A DNA stretch of 64,000 nt from Sporolactobacillus sp. CQH2019 (GTDB lineage Bacteria > Bacillota > Bacilli > Bacillales > Sporolactobacillaceae): assembly GCF_028765345.1 (NCBI RefSeq), contig NZ_JARAJZ010000001.1:1-64000 (forward strand), read 5' to 3'. A program made the position numbers and the translations under genes. Shown piece by piece: positions 55,292 through 64,000 of the stretch; within the stretch, counting starts at the first letter, position 1, and each line of letters begins with the position of its first letter. The notes under the pieces are model-generated. The model made no database searches. It saw only the letters and a list, made by a program, of their open reading frames with translations, and was not told the origin of the DNA.

Positions 55292-55756
55292 ATGCCTGAC
55301 ATGAAGCCAAGATCTCTGGATACCATCAAAAAGTATATTTCTGATCACGACCTTCAACATGGTATTGTTGTAAGCGGTGGTGACGTTGGAGCTTTTGCTG
55401 AGCAATATATTTCGATTCATAACGATGGTTTTGACATCTTCACATTATACGATAAAGAAGTTAAAATAGCCGAGCCATATTCCTGGTCAGATTTTAACCG
55501 AGCAGAGATCGATAGATTAGCACTGAGTGCCCGGATTAAACTGAATGGGGCTAAATCGGTGTATATTAGGGTACCCGAAATCAAAGAAGTACTCCTCCAT
55601 CTTGAATCACATGAAATTAAAACAGAATATATTCAGCGCAAATGGTACCGTAAAATTCTTGGCTTTCGGTCGGGAAAGAGATGGAAAATGATTACGGCCG
55701 GCATCGGGTATCTGTTGATTATTTTGCTGATCATGGGGTTCTTTATTCCAAATTGA
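55292..55756 (+). CDS. Hypothetical tail-anchored membrane protein
   Basis: 154 residues, not recognised. A soluble N-terminal part with LQHGIVVSGGDVGAFAEQYISI and a YSWSDFNRAEID stretch is followed by a basic segment (RKWYRKILGFRSGKRWK) and one C-terminal membrane helix, ITAGIGYLLIILLIMGFF. The positive-inside rule puts the large domain in the cytoplasm. GAGGGG before the ATG supports the start. It lies first inside the mobile element and is intact, unlike its neighbours. Confidence 0.65.
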   Translation: MPDMKPRSLDTIKKYISDHDLQHGIVVSGGDVGAFAEQYISIHNDGFDIFTLYDKEVKIAEPYSWSDFNRAEIDRLALSARIKLNGAKSVYIRVPEIKEVLLHLESHEIKTEYIQRKWYRKILGFRSGKRWKMITAGIGYLLIILLIMGFFIPN

Positions 55757-55833
55757 GATCAGCCGTCAGTACAGAATGATAAATCGAAAGCGGCTTCAAC
55801 TTTACCGCAAAACAGACAGCAAAAAGTCAATCA

Positions 55834-56221
55834 ACTGAAGATAAAATAAGAGCAGCGATCCAGGGTAACGATGCGTTTAATAAAACTTTTAACGGTAAAA
55901 ATTCAATCATCAGCTTTAATTTCAACAAAGACAACGGCTTTGTTTTCGCTTAAGTTTACGGTCAAGCAGATCTTTCGACAAACATGATTAAAAAGGGTAT
56001 GTGGAAAGATGCGGTAAACGTATTGAAACATGTTAGAGGAATCAAAGAAGTTAAAGAAATAGCACTTAATGTTACTTTTCCCACGCAGGACAAATACGGC
56101 AAAAAGTCAGACATGACTGTTATGAAAACAGATTTCAAACGGCAAACGATCGATAAGATTAATTTTGAAAATTTCTTGACTGATAACATTCCTAACGTCG
56201 TCGACAGCTATTTTGTACTGC
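55834..56221 (+). pseudogene. Decayed secreted or lipoprotein gene
   Basis: One frame reads IRAAIQGNDAFNKTF, NGKNSIISFNFNK, DNGFVFA, a stop (TAA near 55953), then VYGQADLSTNMIKKG, DAVNVLKHVRGIKEVKEIAL, VTFPTQDKYGKKSDMTVMK and FLTDNIPNVVDSYFVLP. I know this pattern (DNLSTxMIKKGM, DxYGN) from small exported proteins of Bacilli without a known role. The 5' signal sequence is missing and an internal stop breaks it. Confidence 0.6.
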
Positions 56222-56239
56222 CGATTCAATTCGGCTACT

Positions 56240-57056
56240 ATTTTCTACGCGGACCGGGTTTCTGAAGATCATCCCGGCGAGTGGATCGAGTCCACGTGGT
56301 GGACTGCGGCCTCCTTTCATCATCCAGGCCGGGAGTCTAAAGATCAATTCATTTCAGAAAACCGGCGCAAAAGGAACCATAAAAGGGGTCCCAAAACTTC
56401 TTAATGAGCACACATGGGCTAGAATGCACATTAATCCGGTCACCATTCCGAATAGCCCGAAGGATCCGCCCAAAAGGATCAGGAAATATCTGAAAACAAC
56501 GATCGCATGATATATGGCCGGAAGCATTAGGCCGGCGAGTCCCGACAAGGACGCGATAATCCCGTCGGGACACTGATGATACCGTCATTCACTGCCGCGT
56601 CTCCCATGACCAGCGTGTCCACAATCGTCACCGCTGTTCCGGTCGCCCGGGGCATCCGGATGCCCGATTCTCTGATCAGCAGAAAAATCGTTTCACTCAT
56701 CAGCACTTCAAGCAACACCGGAAAAGGGATGCCATCTCAGGCAACGGTCAGCTTAATCAGAAGGATGGTCGGAGTCATTTCCTGATGGAGAGTAGTAACA
56801 GCAATGTAAAAAGCCGGCAGCGTTAACATACGATAAGCCGGATAAGGCGCGTCAGATTGGCGTTGAATATCCGCAAGTAATAGTCGTCGGGAACCTGAAA
56901 GGCCTCAATCAACATATACGGAACGGTGAGTACCAGGTGTATCAGGATCGCAATCCTGCCTTCAAGCAGCCTGGCAGCGACCTTGTCCGGCCGTTCACCG
57001 TTTTCGACGGTCGCAAAAGGAGAAAAAGAGCTGTCTTCAATCAACTGCTGACACAC
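56240..57056 (-). pseudogene. Decayed gerA-family spore germinant receptor A subunit
   Basis: Pieces in several frames match the GerAA/GerKA family in order. DSSFSPFATVENGERPDKVAARLLEGR is the N-terminal cytoplasmic part. LLEVLMSETIFLLIRESGIRMPRATG, TIVDTLVMGDAAVNDGIISVP, GLFGMVTGLMCILAHVCSLRSFGTP and a C-terminal LPAWMMKGGRSP come from the membrane half. Frameshifts and a gap between 56823 and 56790 break it. It shows that the host lineage forms spores. Confidence 0.75.
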
Positions 57057-57123
57057 TAAAGAATATTTTAATCACCTATAATGCGCATACTGTAATTGTT
57101 TCAGACCCATCTCAACATTCTTT

Positions 57124-57214
57124 TAGCCGCCCCCTGCTCTAAGGCATGGGGTTTTCTATTTCCTATATAAAAATGACTAAAAGCCGAGATGAAAAAAATT
57201 CATCCCGGCTTCTA
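57124..57214 (+). terminator. Two terminator-like hairpins
   Basis: CCCC(N12)GGGGTTTTC near 57130-57155, then AAGCCGAGATGAA / TTCATCCCGGCTT at 57181-57212. They shield the DUF4183 gene from upstream reading. The following 57215-57402 is AT-rich with a CATATGATA box at 57362-57370 like a sigma-E/K -10 site. Confidence 0.5.
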
Positions 57215-57402
57215 ACGGTTTTTATGCAAAATAGTCAAACAGCACCAATAGTCATAGTCATATAAACAAATATATTAGTACGCGATAGACTCAATTTCTT
57301 GAATTATCTCAAAATGAACATTTATATTACTCATCTAGCTCATGCAGTCATTGAAATATAGCATATGATATATTAAATCCAACAAAGAAAGGAGCGATCC
57401 AT

Positions 57403-57687
57403 TTGGCCATTGTCCAATCCTTTATCGCAAGTAGAAAATTCGTCTCAACGTTAAGTTCGGGGACGGGGACAGGCGCTGCTTTCGCTATTGCAGCAACTTC
57501 ATTTACAAATGACACAGGTGCAACTATCACTGCATTTCCAAGTGCTTTTGCATACTACAATCTTTACATCAATGGAGTCCTGCAAACTGCAAGTACTTCG
57601 ACTCTTTCCACCGCCTCGATTACGATTCCTGACGGAGATGCACTTGACGGCGCTACGCCCGTTCTGGTCGAATTAATTGTCACTTGA
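57403..57687 (+). CDS. DUF4183 protein, spore surface type
   Basis: 94 residues. AYYNLYINGVLQTAST, TASITIPDGDALDGATPVLVELIV is the DUF4183 pattern, found on proteins of the exosporium and spore coat. TTG at 57403 follows AAAGGAG at 8 nt. Ser/Thr/Ala-rich N-terminal part, no signal peptide. The CATATGATA box upstream suggests a mother-cell sigma factor. Terminator at 57722. Confidence 0.8.
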   Translation: MAIVQSFIASRKFVSTLSSGTGTGAAFAIAATSFTNDTGATITAFPSAFAYYNLYINGVLQTASTSTLSTASITIPDGDALDGATPVLVELIVT

Positions 57688-57721
57688 TTTGATAAATTTT
57701 TTGAGCAAAAAGTTATTAATT

Positions 57722-57747
57722 GCCGGTCAAATGACCGGCTCTTTTTT
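57722..57747 (+). terminator. Intrinsic terminator after the DUF4183 gene
   Basis: GCCGGTCA, AA, TGACCGGC, then TCTTTTTT. Confidence 0.9.
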
Positions 57748-57915
57748 ATGTAAAATTACTGGATATCTTTCTTATTTTTTTCTTAAATCACGCTAACGTC
57801 ATTTTTTGACATGCTTCTTTTTACTTTTTAATCATAATCACTTAAGAACTATGCCGTTTCTCTTACATGATTCAGTACATAATTTATTAATAGAAAAGTA
57901 AAGGGAGGTTAATTT

Positions 57916-58215
57916 ATGGCAAATCAATCAGGTCCCGGAACAGGTCCATGCACCGGACCAGGTACAGGCCCAGGAACAGGTCCAGGAACAGGCCCCGGAC
58001 CATGCATGTCATCAAGCGGATCAGGAATATCCTTTCCTCTGATTGCGCAAAGATTGGCTCCACTAATCGGTCAACAGGTCACCACATATTCAGGTAATTT
58101 GTTTTCAACTGCTACTTTAACAGAAGTAACGAATGAATACGCCGTCCTAACAGACATAAATAATGTCAAAGATCTCTTTCCACTGAATACCGTTAGTGCC
58201 GTCGAATGGACTTAA
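57916..58215 (+). CDS. DUF2642-like spore coat protein with GPGTGP repeat
   Basis: 99 residues. An N-terminal low-complexity stretch repeats GPGTGP with two cysteines, then a small domain reads LAPLIGQQVTTYSGNLFSTATLTEV, NEYAVLTD, FPLNTVSAVEW, as in DUF2642 (CotE-type, Sm-like) coat proteins. GGGAGG precedes the ATG. Upstream CATAATTTA at 57878-57886 resembles a sigma-E/K -10 box. It overlaps nothing and is followed at once by a short basic protein. Confidence 0.75.
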   Translation: MANQSGPGTGPCTGPGTGPGTGPGTGPGPCMSSSGSGISFPLIAQRLAPLIGQQVTTYSGNLFSTATLTEVTNEYAVLTDINNVKDLFPLNTVSAVEWT

Positions 58216-58234
58216 AAGGAAAGGTGGATTTAAT

Positions 58235-58408
58235 TTGGCTATAAAATATATCCGAGAATCAGATATTACCAAATTGCCACAGACATTAGCTGCTTTAGAA
58301 AAAAATGCGGGTAAAGCCATCTCTGCAACTGCATTAAAAAATCAGAAAAGAAATGATACACTCAAATCTAGAATAGTCAATTTTTTCAAAAACAAAAAAG
58401 CAAGGTAA
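58235..58408 (+). CDS. Small basic protein, unknown
   Basis: 57 residues: LAIKYIRESDITKLP, TLAALEKNAGKAIS, ending in the very basic NFFKNKKAR. TTG at 58235 follows AAGGTGG at 7 nt. Not recognised. Position after the coat gene and the shared direction suggest a sporulation operon. Terminator at 58473. Confidence 0.6.
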   Translation: MAIKYIRESDITKLPQTLAALEKNAGKAISATALKNQKRNDTLKSRIVNFFKNKKAR

Positions 58409-58472
58409 TATAAATATAGTGTATGTCACGATGAAACAAATTGTTTCTTCACTTAAATAAAAAGTATGTATG

Positions 58473-58492
58473 CCCGCAAAGCGGGTTTTTTT
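58473..58492 (+). terminator. Intrinsic terminator
   Basis: CCCGC, AAA, GCGGG, then seven T residues. Confidence 0.9.
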
Positions 58493-58601
58493 ATTTGTTT
58501 AAGAAATTATAAAAATATCGACCTGTGGATAACTGTCCGTTAAACTGGCAATAGAATATTCAGGAAGGGTCCGAATCATGGGGAAACAGAAAGCGGTGTG
58601 G

Positions 58602-59330
58602 TGAAGCAGATTCTTAGAGAACATTTCGATGGATTTTGGAAACTCCACTCGGATCGGCTCCCGAGGCTTATCGTGGGGATATCAGGGAAACGGTTCAGAA
58701 GGCGATCAAATGTGGGACGCGTGATCTGGGCTATGCCAAGTATGAATGCTTAGGCTGTGAAGGAGATCCTGTTCCTGTCTTCGTCTGCTTAATCTGTAAG
58801 AGCTGTTTTTGTCATAAGTGCGGAAAGAAGTATACGGATGACTGGTCGGATAAGCAACAGGACATGATCTTTGATGTTCCCCGCCGTCATCTGGTTTTCA
58901 CCGTCCCAAAGGACCTGCGAAATGTTTTCTATTATGATCGATCAAAACTCAATGAGTTAAGTCGGAAAGTCGCCGAAGTCTTTAAATTTTATGATCATCG
59001 AAAAGATAAGAAGCGGCAGTTGCAGGTGGGGGTGATCACTGTCATCCATACTTTCGGCAGAGATCTGAAATTCAATCCGCATGTCCATACACTGGTGACT
59101 GAGGAGACCCTCGATAACCGTCATGAGTGGCGGCCGAGTGATTATATTTCATACGATTACCTTTTGAACAGAAAAGAAAAACCTGCCGTCAGCAAATGAG
59201 AGAGGCATTTGACCGAGATCCCTTTCTGTGTCTCTGCTGTCAACAAGAGATGGAACTGACCGAGATCCGGCATGTCCGCTATGGGTATCTGTATCATTAT
59301 CTGGAAGATGTGGACTGGATTCAAAGATAG
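58602..59330 (+). pseudogene. IS91-family transposase remnant
   Basis: Parts of a Y2/HUH-type transposase in order: VKQILREHFDGFWKLHSDRLP, then after a frameshift the zinc-finger region YECLGCEGDPVP, CLICKSCFCHKCGKKY, and the catalytic block RRHLVFTVPKDLRN, GVITVIHTFGRDLKFNPHVH (HUH motif as HVH). Then a large deletion leads to the C-terminal CLCCQQEMELTEIRH and LYHYLEDVDWIQ. IS91 elements move by rolling circle from one end. This copy cannot work. Confidence 0.8.
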
Positions 59331-59340
59331 AGGAAAGACA

Positions 59341-59502
59341 GTGAACGAAAAAAAAAGGCAAAGTAAAAAGAATCCGGATTTGAGTTGGCTGGAAGAAAAT
59401 CCACTGAGATTAGATGAAGAGATCAAGACGATAAGCTTCAGATGCCTGAATTGTGGGAAAGAGGATGAAGCGCCCGATTTTGTGGCCGATGAATTTGGCT
59501 AG
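59341..59502 (+). CDS. Small zinc-ribbon-like ORF after the IS91 remnant
   Basis: 53 codons from GTG at 59341, behind AGAGGAAAG. Basic N-terminus, then FRCLNCGKEDEAPDF, half of a zinc ribbon. It probably belongs to the IS91 unit as a passenger. May be non-functional. Confidence 0.4.
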   Translation: MNEKKRQSKKNPDLSWLEENPLRLDEEIKTISFRCLNCGKEDEAPDFVADEFG

Positions 59503-59889
59503 GGTCTAGGCAAAGGTAAGGCAAGTTTGGTAATCATCGTCCCTCAACTATTGAGGGACTTTTTATTGCGTTGTTATGAGGACTGCGAATTAATGAACCG
59601 CTTTGCAAACCTTAGTTGCTGCTCTACATATCACCTCGTCAAAAAAGCGATTTCTGATATCCGTGCAGCCACTGGGTTGATCTAAAACGTTTCTTTCCAT
59701 ATTGCCCCGCCCCCCCTTCGCGTGCCTTATCCAATCACTCAGCATCTCGTTGTTCAAGGGATTTCTCTTTATCAGAGTTGATTCATTCCTGCCATCGACA
59801 AAACAGAACTATTTCATTCATCCATTTATCCACTCGTGATCGCCTGTCCGCTCATACAGTGTATTTTCAAATGACAAGGAGGGGCTCTC
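59503..59889. other. Intergenic region inside the element
   Basis: A terminator CCCTCAA/TTGAGGG plus TTTTT stands at 59541-59568. The rest has no credible gene. CATACAGTG near 59853 might be a sporulation -10 box for the next gene. Confidence 0.4.
59541..59568 (+). terminator. Intrinsic terminator
   Basis: CCCTCAA, CTA, TTGAGGG followed by ACTTTTTA. Confidence 0.75.
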
Positions 59890-60012
59890 TTGGAATATGA
59901 TGATGGATCTAGTTGCGACTACAGTGGCAGCGGAGAGGGCAGCAGTATGTTTGCTCTGATTGTTGTACTGTTCATTCTGTTAATTATTGTCGGCACTGCC
60001 TTCGTTTATTAA
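59890..60012 (+). CDS. YjcZ-family sporulation protein
   Basis: 40 residues; TTG start behind AAGGAGGGG. The N-terminal part is polar (EYDDGSSCDYSGSGEG), then the family signature FALIVVLFILLIIVG forms one membrane helix, ending in a short TAFVY. YjcZ/YczM-type peptides are made during sporulation in bacilli. A hairpin with GGGCA/TGCCC arms follows at about 60059-60082. Confidence 0.85.
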   Translation: MEYDDGSSCDYSGSGEGSSMFALIVVLFILLIIVGTAFVY

Positions 60013-60172
60013 AAACAACTGCCGTATCCGTCGGCACCCAGCAGACATCCTTCTTCAAAGGGCATCCGGTAGGGTGCCCTATTATCATTAAGTTAAATTC
60101 CCGTTCTAGATCAAACTCTCAAGAATATGAATTACTGTTTCAAAATTCTTGTTTTAAAAAGGAGCCTAATAA

Positions 60173-60556
60173 ATGGAAATCCCTGTTTCTGGTTTCATGT
60201 ACCTTTCTGATGATTCGAATCCATTACACTCCCACCAACTTTTTATAACAGGTTGGGACGGCAGGCCAGTTCATGTTCACGAGTTTCGCGGGGTCACCTC
60301 TTTTGATGTAGGGCACGCTCACAAATATGCCGGAACGACCGAACCCGCTCCCAGCGGTGTCCCGCATACGCACAGATACTTTACATTTACTTCTGTTGAC
60401 GATGGCCACCGTCATGAAATAAGAGGCGTCACAGGTCCAGCCATTCCCCTCCAAAGCGGAGGCCATTATCACGAGTTCAAAGGTACGACTACAATAAACG
60501 GTGCGACTCCTCATACACATAAATACTCAGGCAAAACAAGTCCGGAAGTTCAATAA
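60173..60556 (+). CDS. YmaF-like histidine-rich protein
   Basis: 127 residues with five histidine-rich repeats: LHSHQLFITG, VHVHEFRGVTSF, GHAHKYAGTT, PHTHRYFTF, GHRHEIRGVT, GHYHEFKGTT and PHTHKYSGKT. The HxH pairs on short beta strands could bind metal. B. subtilis YmaF has the same pattern and no known role. AAGGAG before the ATG sets the start. It sits among sporulation genes in the element. Confidence 0.8.
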   Translation: MEIPVSGFMYLSDDSNPLHSHQLFITGWDGRPVHVHEFRGVTSFDVGHAHKYAGTTEPAPSGVPHTHRYFTFTSVDDGHRHEIRGVTGPAIPLQSGGHYHEFKGTTTINGATPHTHKYSGKTSPEVQ

Positions 60557-60726
60557 AAATAGCTTACAGCGAATTCATTTCTTCTGTTTCATTCCGTTAA
60601 TTCTTTATTATCCAACCCCATACAGGCATCCCATAAAGGGCACACCACCCGGTGTCCTATTAGCTAACGAATCACCTTCAGACTGCCGCGTGTTTTCTGT
60701 CAGGATTACAAAACTTACCATACTCT

Positions 60727-61530
60727 TTGACGAACCAGATCTTCAACAAATGCGTCATCCTTTTATGCACTCGACGCATCAATAAACTGCAAAAGAAGTA
60801 CAAAAAAAAAACCGTACAATCTATGCATTCAATCGTCTGTACGGCATTTAATAAAGCTGCAGAACTGGAACTTATTCCGAAGAACAAGTTTCATAACATC
60901 TCCATCGTAAACGATGACGAAGTGAAGCTCAACCGCTTAACACGGGATGAAGTCTCAGTCTTTATGGAAGCCGCCCGGCAGTCGTCTTTTCATCCTTTCG
61001 TGATTGCCTCTCTCCTCCTACGGACGGGATGCGAAAAGGAGAAATGCTCGCTCTGATCTGGGCTGACGCTGACTTGGTTCACAATCAGAATCACCAAATC
61101 CCGTGATCACACAGGTGAACATTTGCCGAAAACAAAATCAAGTATTCGAACGATTGCCATCGATGATATGCTGGTTGCTGTTCTAAAAATGTATAAAACA
61201 TGGCAAAAGGCAAATAAGCTGAGTCACAAAAAATATTTGGATTCAAAGTACATGATCACCCTGCCCAACGGATCAGAGATGAGCGAATACGGCGTGAACA
61301 AAGTCATCGATACGCTCCTAGCCAAAACGGATTTGGATAAGCACATCACTCCGCACGGACTCCGGCATACGCATGCAATTATGCTGCTCGAAAGCGGCGT
61401 CGATATTCAGTCCGTCAGCAAACGGCTAGGCCACAGCAACGTCGAATTTACAGCTAATGTCTATATCCATTTCACTCAGAATCTGGAGAACAAGTTGATC
61501 GATCACTTAGAATCTTATCTGACTTACTAA
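60727..61530 (+). pseudogene. Tyrosine recombinase (phage-type integrase), frameshifted
   Basis: The core-binding part reads INKLQKKYKKKTVQSMHSIV and AFNKAAELELIPKNKF. The catalytic part has LLRTG(M)RKGEMLAL with the first arginine, then, in another frame, ITKSRDHTGEHLP and KTKSSIRTIAID, and finally HGLRHTHAIMLLESG, LGHSNVEFTANVYIHFT with the R-H-x-x-R and Y residues. Two frameshifts, near 61028 and 61075, and a missing N-terminal domain disable it. It ends 30 bp from the right 53-bp repeat, the normal place of an integrase gene. Confidence 0.85.
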
Positions 61531-61559
61531 AAAAGTGGGGGCAAATCGCATTTTCCCCT

Positions 61560-61612
61560 CGAAAAATCCCTTTACTGTATGCGTTTAAACATCTTTTCCA
61601 TTTCGTAGGTCG
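61560..61612. repeat. Right attachment-type repeat (3' end of mutL)
   Basis: 53 bp that cover the last codons and stop of mutL and repeat 55008-55060 with two changes. The element brought or kept the mutL end, so the gene remains complete. Confidence 0.85.
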
Positions 61613-63455
61613 TGAAGTGAACGAGAACCGGACGTCCGTGAGGACAGGTGAACGGATCATGCGCTCTGCTAAGCGAATCGAGCAGCGCCTCGATCTCATC
61701 CGGGCGCAGGTAGTGATTGGCTTTTATCGAACGTTTGCACGACATCGTCATCGCCAGCTTTTCGCGCAGCTTCTTGATGGATATTTTTCCGCTCTCTTTG
61801 AGCTGCTGAACAATATCCCCGATCATCTCCGGTTCGCGCCCTTTCGGCATCCAGGTCGGATGAGAACGGATAATCAATGTCCGGTCGCCGAACGATTCAA
61901 AGTGGAGGCCGATCTGATCCAGATAATCCCGGTATTCCTGAACGGTTTCATATTCTGCGGCAGTGAATTCAAAAGTCATCGGCACGAGCAGTTCCTGGAC
62001 CTCGCGGGTGTTTTCTCCGACCTTCTCGCGGTAATACTCGTATTTGATTCTTTCCTGGGCAGCGTGCTGGTCGATAATATACAGCCCGTCTTCATTTTGG
62101 GCAAAAATGTAGGTGCCGTGCATCTGGCCGATCGGATAGAGTTTCGGCATCCGCCGCTGCGGTTCCCGGCCGGCCGGCAGCGCATCCGGCGATGGCGGCA
62201 AAATCTCGTCATTATCCGTCGTTTCAGAAGCCGCGGCTGTTTCGCCCGGCACCGTCGTTTTTTCAACGCTGAACGCGCTTTGATCCAGTTCGCGAACCTG
62301 CTCCGGCTCGGCAAAAGAAGGCGGAAAATCCCCTATTTCTTCCGGGGATGTCTTCCCTTCTGCCGAAAAATCCGGACCGGTCACAACACCCGGCGAAAAA
62401 TTCATCGCCTGCTGCGCGGATTGAGGACGATCTTCGGGATTTTTTCTTGTGCTGACCGAAGGAATCAGACGTTCCCTGTGAAAAGCCGAACGGATGATAC
62501 TTGTAACCAGGGCGCAAAGATCCCTTTCTTTGCTGATACGCGCCTCAAGTTTTGCCGGGTGAACGTTGACGTCAATCAGAGAAGGATCCATTTTAATATG
62601 GATCACGCATATCGGATAACGGCCGATCATTGTTAAGGTATGGTAGCCTTCCATGATCGCGCCGAAAATCGGATAGTTTCTGATATAGCGATTGTTGACG
62701 AATATATAGACATACTGACGGCCGGCGCGGGAAATCTGCGGATGGACGGCCAGCCCCTCGACATGAAAATCAAGCGAGTCGCCGGAAAAAGGAATCGCGG
62801 CTTTTGCCGTGCGGATGCCGTAAATGGCACTCAGCACATGGCTGAGCTCGCCGCTGCCGTTCGTTTGAAAAACCGTTTTGCCTTCATGAACCAGGCTGAA
62901 GCGGATACTCGGATAGGACAGTGCCATCCGATTGACAACATCGGTGATCCGGCCCAGTTCCGTGTGGATACTTTTCAGGTACTTCAGCCGTGCGGGCGTA
63001 TTGTAAAAGAGCCGGCTGACCTTGATCTCGGTTCCCTTTCTGCTCTCGGCAATTCCGGACTGGATGAGATGTCCTCCCTGCAGTAAAAGATGCGTTCCGG
63101 GGTTTTCACCGTCCGACGTTTTCAGTTCCAGATAGGAAACAGCCGCGATGCTGGGCAGCGCCTCGCCGCGGAAACCGAGCGTATGGATATGAAAGAGATC
63201 CGAGTCATTGTGAATTTTACTTGTCGCGTGCCGTTCGAAGGCAATCAGGCAGTCTTCGGAAGCGAACCCCCGACCGTTATCGGTGACCTTTATCGTTTTC
63301 AGGCCGCCCTCTTCCACCTCGATCTTTACAGAGCCCGCCTCCGCGTCGATCGCGTTCTCGACCAGTTCCTTGACAACCGAAGCCGGCCGCTCGACGACCT
63401 CGCCGGCCGCGATTTTATTGGCCAGCGACTCACTGAGCCGTTTAATGACGCCCAT
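61572..63455 (-). CDS. mutL: DNA mismatch repair protein MutL
   Basis: 627 residues, full length. The GHKL ATPase domain shows KIAAGEVVERPASVVKELVENAIDA, VTDNGRGF, HATSKI, TLGFRGEALPSIAAV and GTEIKVSRLFYNTPAR. A proline/acid-rich linker follows (about 335-430). The C-terminal endonuclease domain has DQHAAQERIKYEYYRE, CKRSIKANHYL and CPHGRPVLVHF, so this MutL nicks DNA as in bacteria without MutH. GGAAGGGA precedes the ATG at 63455. It follows mutS by 33 nt. Its last codons are the integration site of the element to the left. Confidence 0.97.
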   Translation of the reverse strand: MGVIKRLSESLANKIAAGEVVERPASVVKELVENAIDAEAGSVKIEVEEGGLKTIKVTDNGRGFASEDCLIAFERHATSKIHNDSDLFHIHTLGFRGEALPSIAAVSYLELKTSDGENPGTHLLLQGGHLIQSGIAESRKGTEIKVSRLFYNTPARLKYLKSIHTELGRITDVVNRMALSYPSIRFSLVHEGKTVFQTNGSGELSHVLSAIYGIRTAKAAIPFSGDSLDFHVEGLAVHPQISRAGRQYVYIFVNNRYIRNYPIFGAIMEGYHTLTMIGRYPICVIHIKMDPSLIDVNVHPAKLEARISKERDLCALVTSIIRSAFHRERLIPSVSTRKNPEDRPQSAQQAMNFSPGVVTGPDFSAEGKTSPEEIGDFPPSFAEPEQVRELDQSAFSVEKTTVPGETAAASETTDNDEILPPSPDALPAGREPQRRMPKLYPIGQMHGTYIFAQNEDGLYIIDQHAAQERIKYEYYREKVGENTREVQELLVPMTFEFTAAEYETVQEYRDYLDQIGLHFESFGDRTLIIRSHPTWMPKGREPEMIGDIVQQLKESGKISIKKLREKLAMTMSCKRSIKANHYLRPDEIEALLDSLSRAHDPFTCPHGRPVLVHFTTYEMEKMFKRIQ

Positions 63456-63488
63456 TCTTCATCCCTTCCTTTTTCTTATCGAGCAGAC

Positions 63489-64000
63489 TCACTGCTTTAA
63501 TTCTTTTTGCAGGGCATACAGGCGGTTCATCGCTTCCATCGGCGTCATCGTCAGCAGGTCAAGCCCGGAAAGCTGATGAATGACCTTCTGCTCCCGTGTA
63601 TTCATTGCCTTTTTCGCCGATCTGGGAGCGGGGTCGGCAAAGAAAGCGAGTTGTTCCGTTCCCTCGTTTTCCGGATCCGGAGAGGAAGGCTCATCGGCTG
63701 CCGCTGTTTCCCTGATCGTCTCGTGTTCATGGCCGGAATCCGGCCGTTCTTCTTTAACCCTATCGTTGTTCGAAGGCTGTTCCAGTCCTTTTAAAATCTC
63801 ATCTGCACGCTCAATCAGATCGTCCGGCAGGCCGGCAAGCTTGGCCACATGGATTCCATAACTCTTGTCGGCCTGGCCGTCAAGGACTTTATGCAGAAAA
63901 ACCACTTTCCCGTTTTCTTCCATAGCGCCGACATGAATATTTTTCAGCCTCGGCAGCTTCTCTTCAAGAAACGTCAGCTCATGATAATGCGTTGAAAAAA
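63489..64000 (-). CDS. mutS: DNA mismatch repair protein MutS, C-terminal part
   Basis: About 170 C-terminal residues; the gene begins beyond the window. FSTHYHELTFLEEKLPRLKNIHVGAMEENG and VFLHKVLDGQADKSYGIHVAKLAGLP are the end of the ATPase domain, with the helix-turn-helix dimer contact. Then DDLIERADEILKGLE, a variable acidic tail, and LDLLTMTPMEAMNRLYALQKEL, the C-terminal tetramer/beta-clamp part. Detects mismatches and recruits MutL. Confidence 0.97.
   Translation of the reverse strand, partial: FSTHYHELTFLEEKLPRLKNIHVGAMEENGKVVFLHKVLDGQADKSYGIHVAKLAGLPDDLIERADEILKGLEQPSNNDRVKEERPDSGHEHETIRETAAADEPSSPDPENEGTEQLAFFADPAPRSAKKAMNTREQKVIHQLSGLDLLTMTPMEAMNRLYALQKELKQ

Overview
The window looks like the chromosome of a low-to-medium GC, endospore-forming Firmicute (Bacilli). 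Evidence: strong AGGAGG-type ribosome sites, TTG and GTG starts, an S-box (SAM-I) leader, a CcpA-type cre box, and sporulation genes (DUF4183, DUF2642-like, YjcZ, YmaF, a decayed gerA-family gene). A Sporolactobacillaceae-like host is a guess, not a proof.

Left part (1-15 kb): the 5' end of an Orn/Lys/Arg decarboxylase gene, an XRE repressor behind paired palindromic operators (with a second, orphan operator pair near 4.4 kb), and lysS. Then comes a SAM-riboswitch-controlled operon: M20 N-acyl-amino-acid deacetylase, GNAT, O-acetylhomoserine sulfhydrylase and a YbdH/HcxA-like 2-oxoacid reductase. It is followed by an ABC transporter facing a response regulator and histidine kinase.

Middle (15.8-29.6 kb): a two-way cluster around a LysR gene that resembles the E. 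coli ydiO-ydiQRSTD set. Leftward: acyl-CoA dehydrogenase, MFS permease, CaiB/BaiF CoA-transferase, FixC-like, FixX-like, FadK-like CoA ligase. Rightward: a second acyl-CoA dehydrogenase, FixA/EtfB, FixB/EtfA, a two-domain superoxide reductase with an odd insertion, CoaD and a hotdog thioesterase.

Centre-right (30-52 kb): a second, paralogous cluster. FixABCX, a FadH/BaiH-like flavin enoate reductase, a crotonase, an MFS permease, a CoA ligase, an MBL hydrolase and a YdiO/CaiA-type acyl-CoA dehydrogenase form one leftward operon. CaiB/BaiF, another MFS permease, two acyltransferase-like proteins and a TIGR03084-like protein form the next. Each operon has a clear -24/-12 sigma-54 promoter with repeats 150-220 bp upstream. 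Sigma-54 itself (rpoN) and an AcoR-type enhancer-binding activator lie beside them. I read this as a self-contained sigma-54 regulon for uptake, CoA activation and reduction of an unknown unsaturated acid, with electrons passing through EtfAB/FixABCX. A decayed second coaD next to rpoN suggests the two clusters share ancestry.

Right part (52-64 kb): a nested fold-back element, a roughly 1 kb array of 82-bp repeats, and a VOC protein. Then follows a 6.6-kb decayed integrative element bounded by 53-bp direct repeats that match the mutL 3' end. It carries sporulation genes, an IS91-type transposase relic and a frameshifted tyrosine recombinase. The window closes with mutL and the 3' end of mutS. 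No rRNA, tRNA or CRISPR array was seen.
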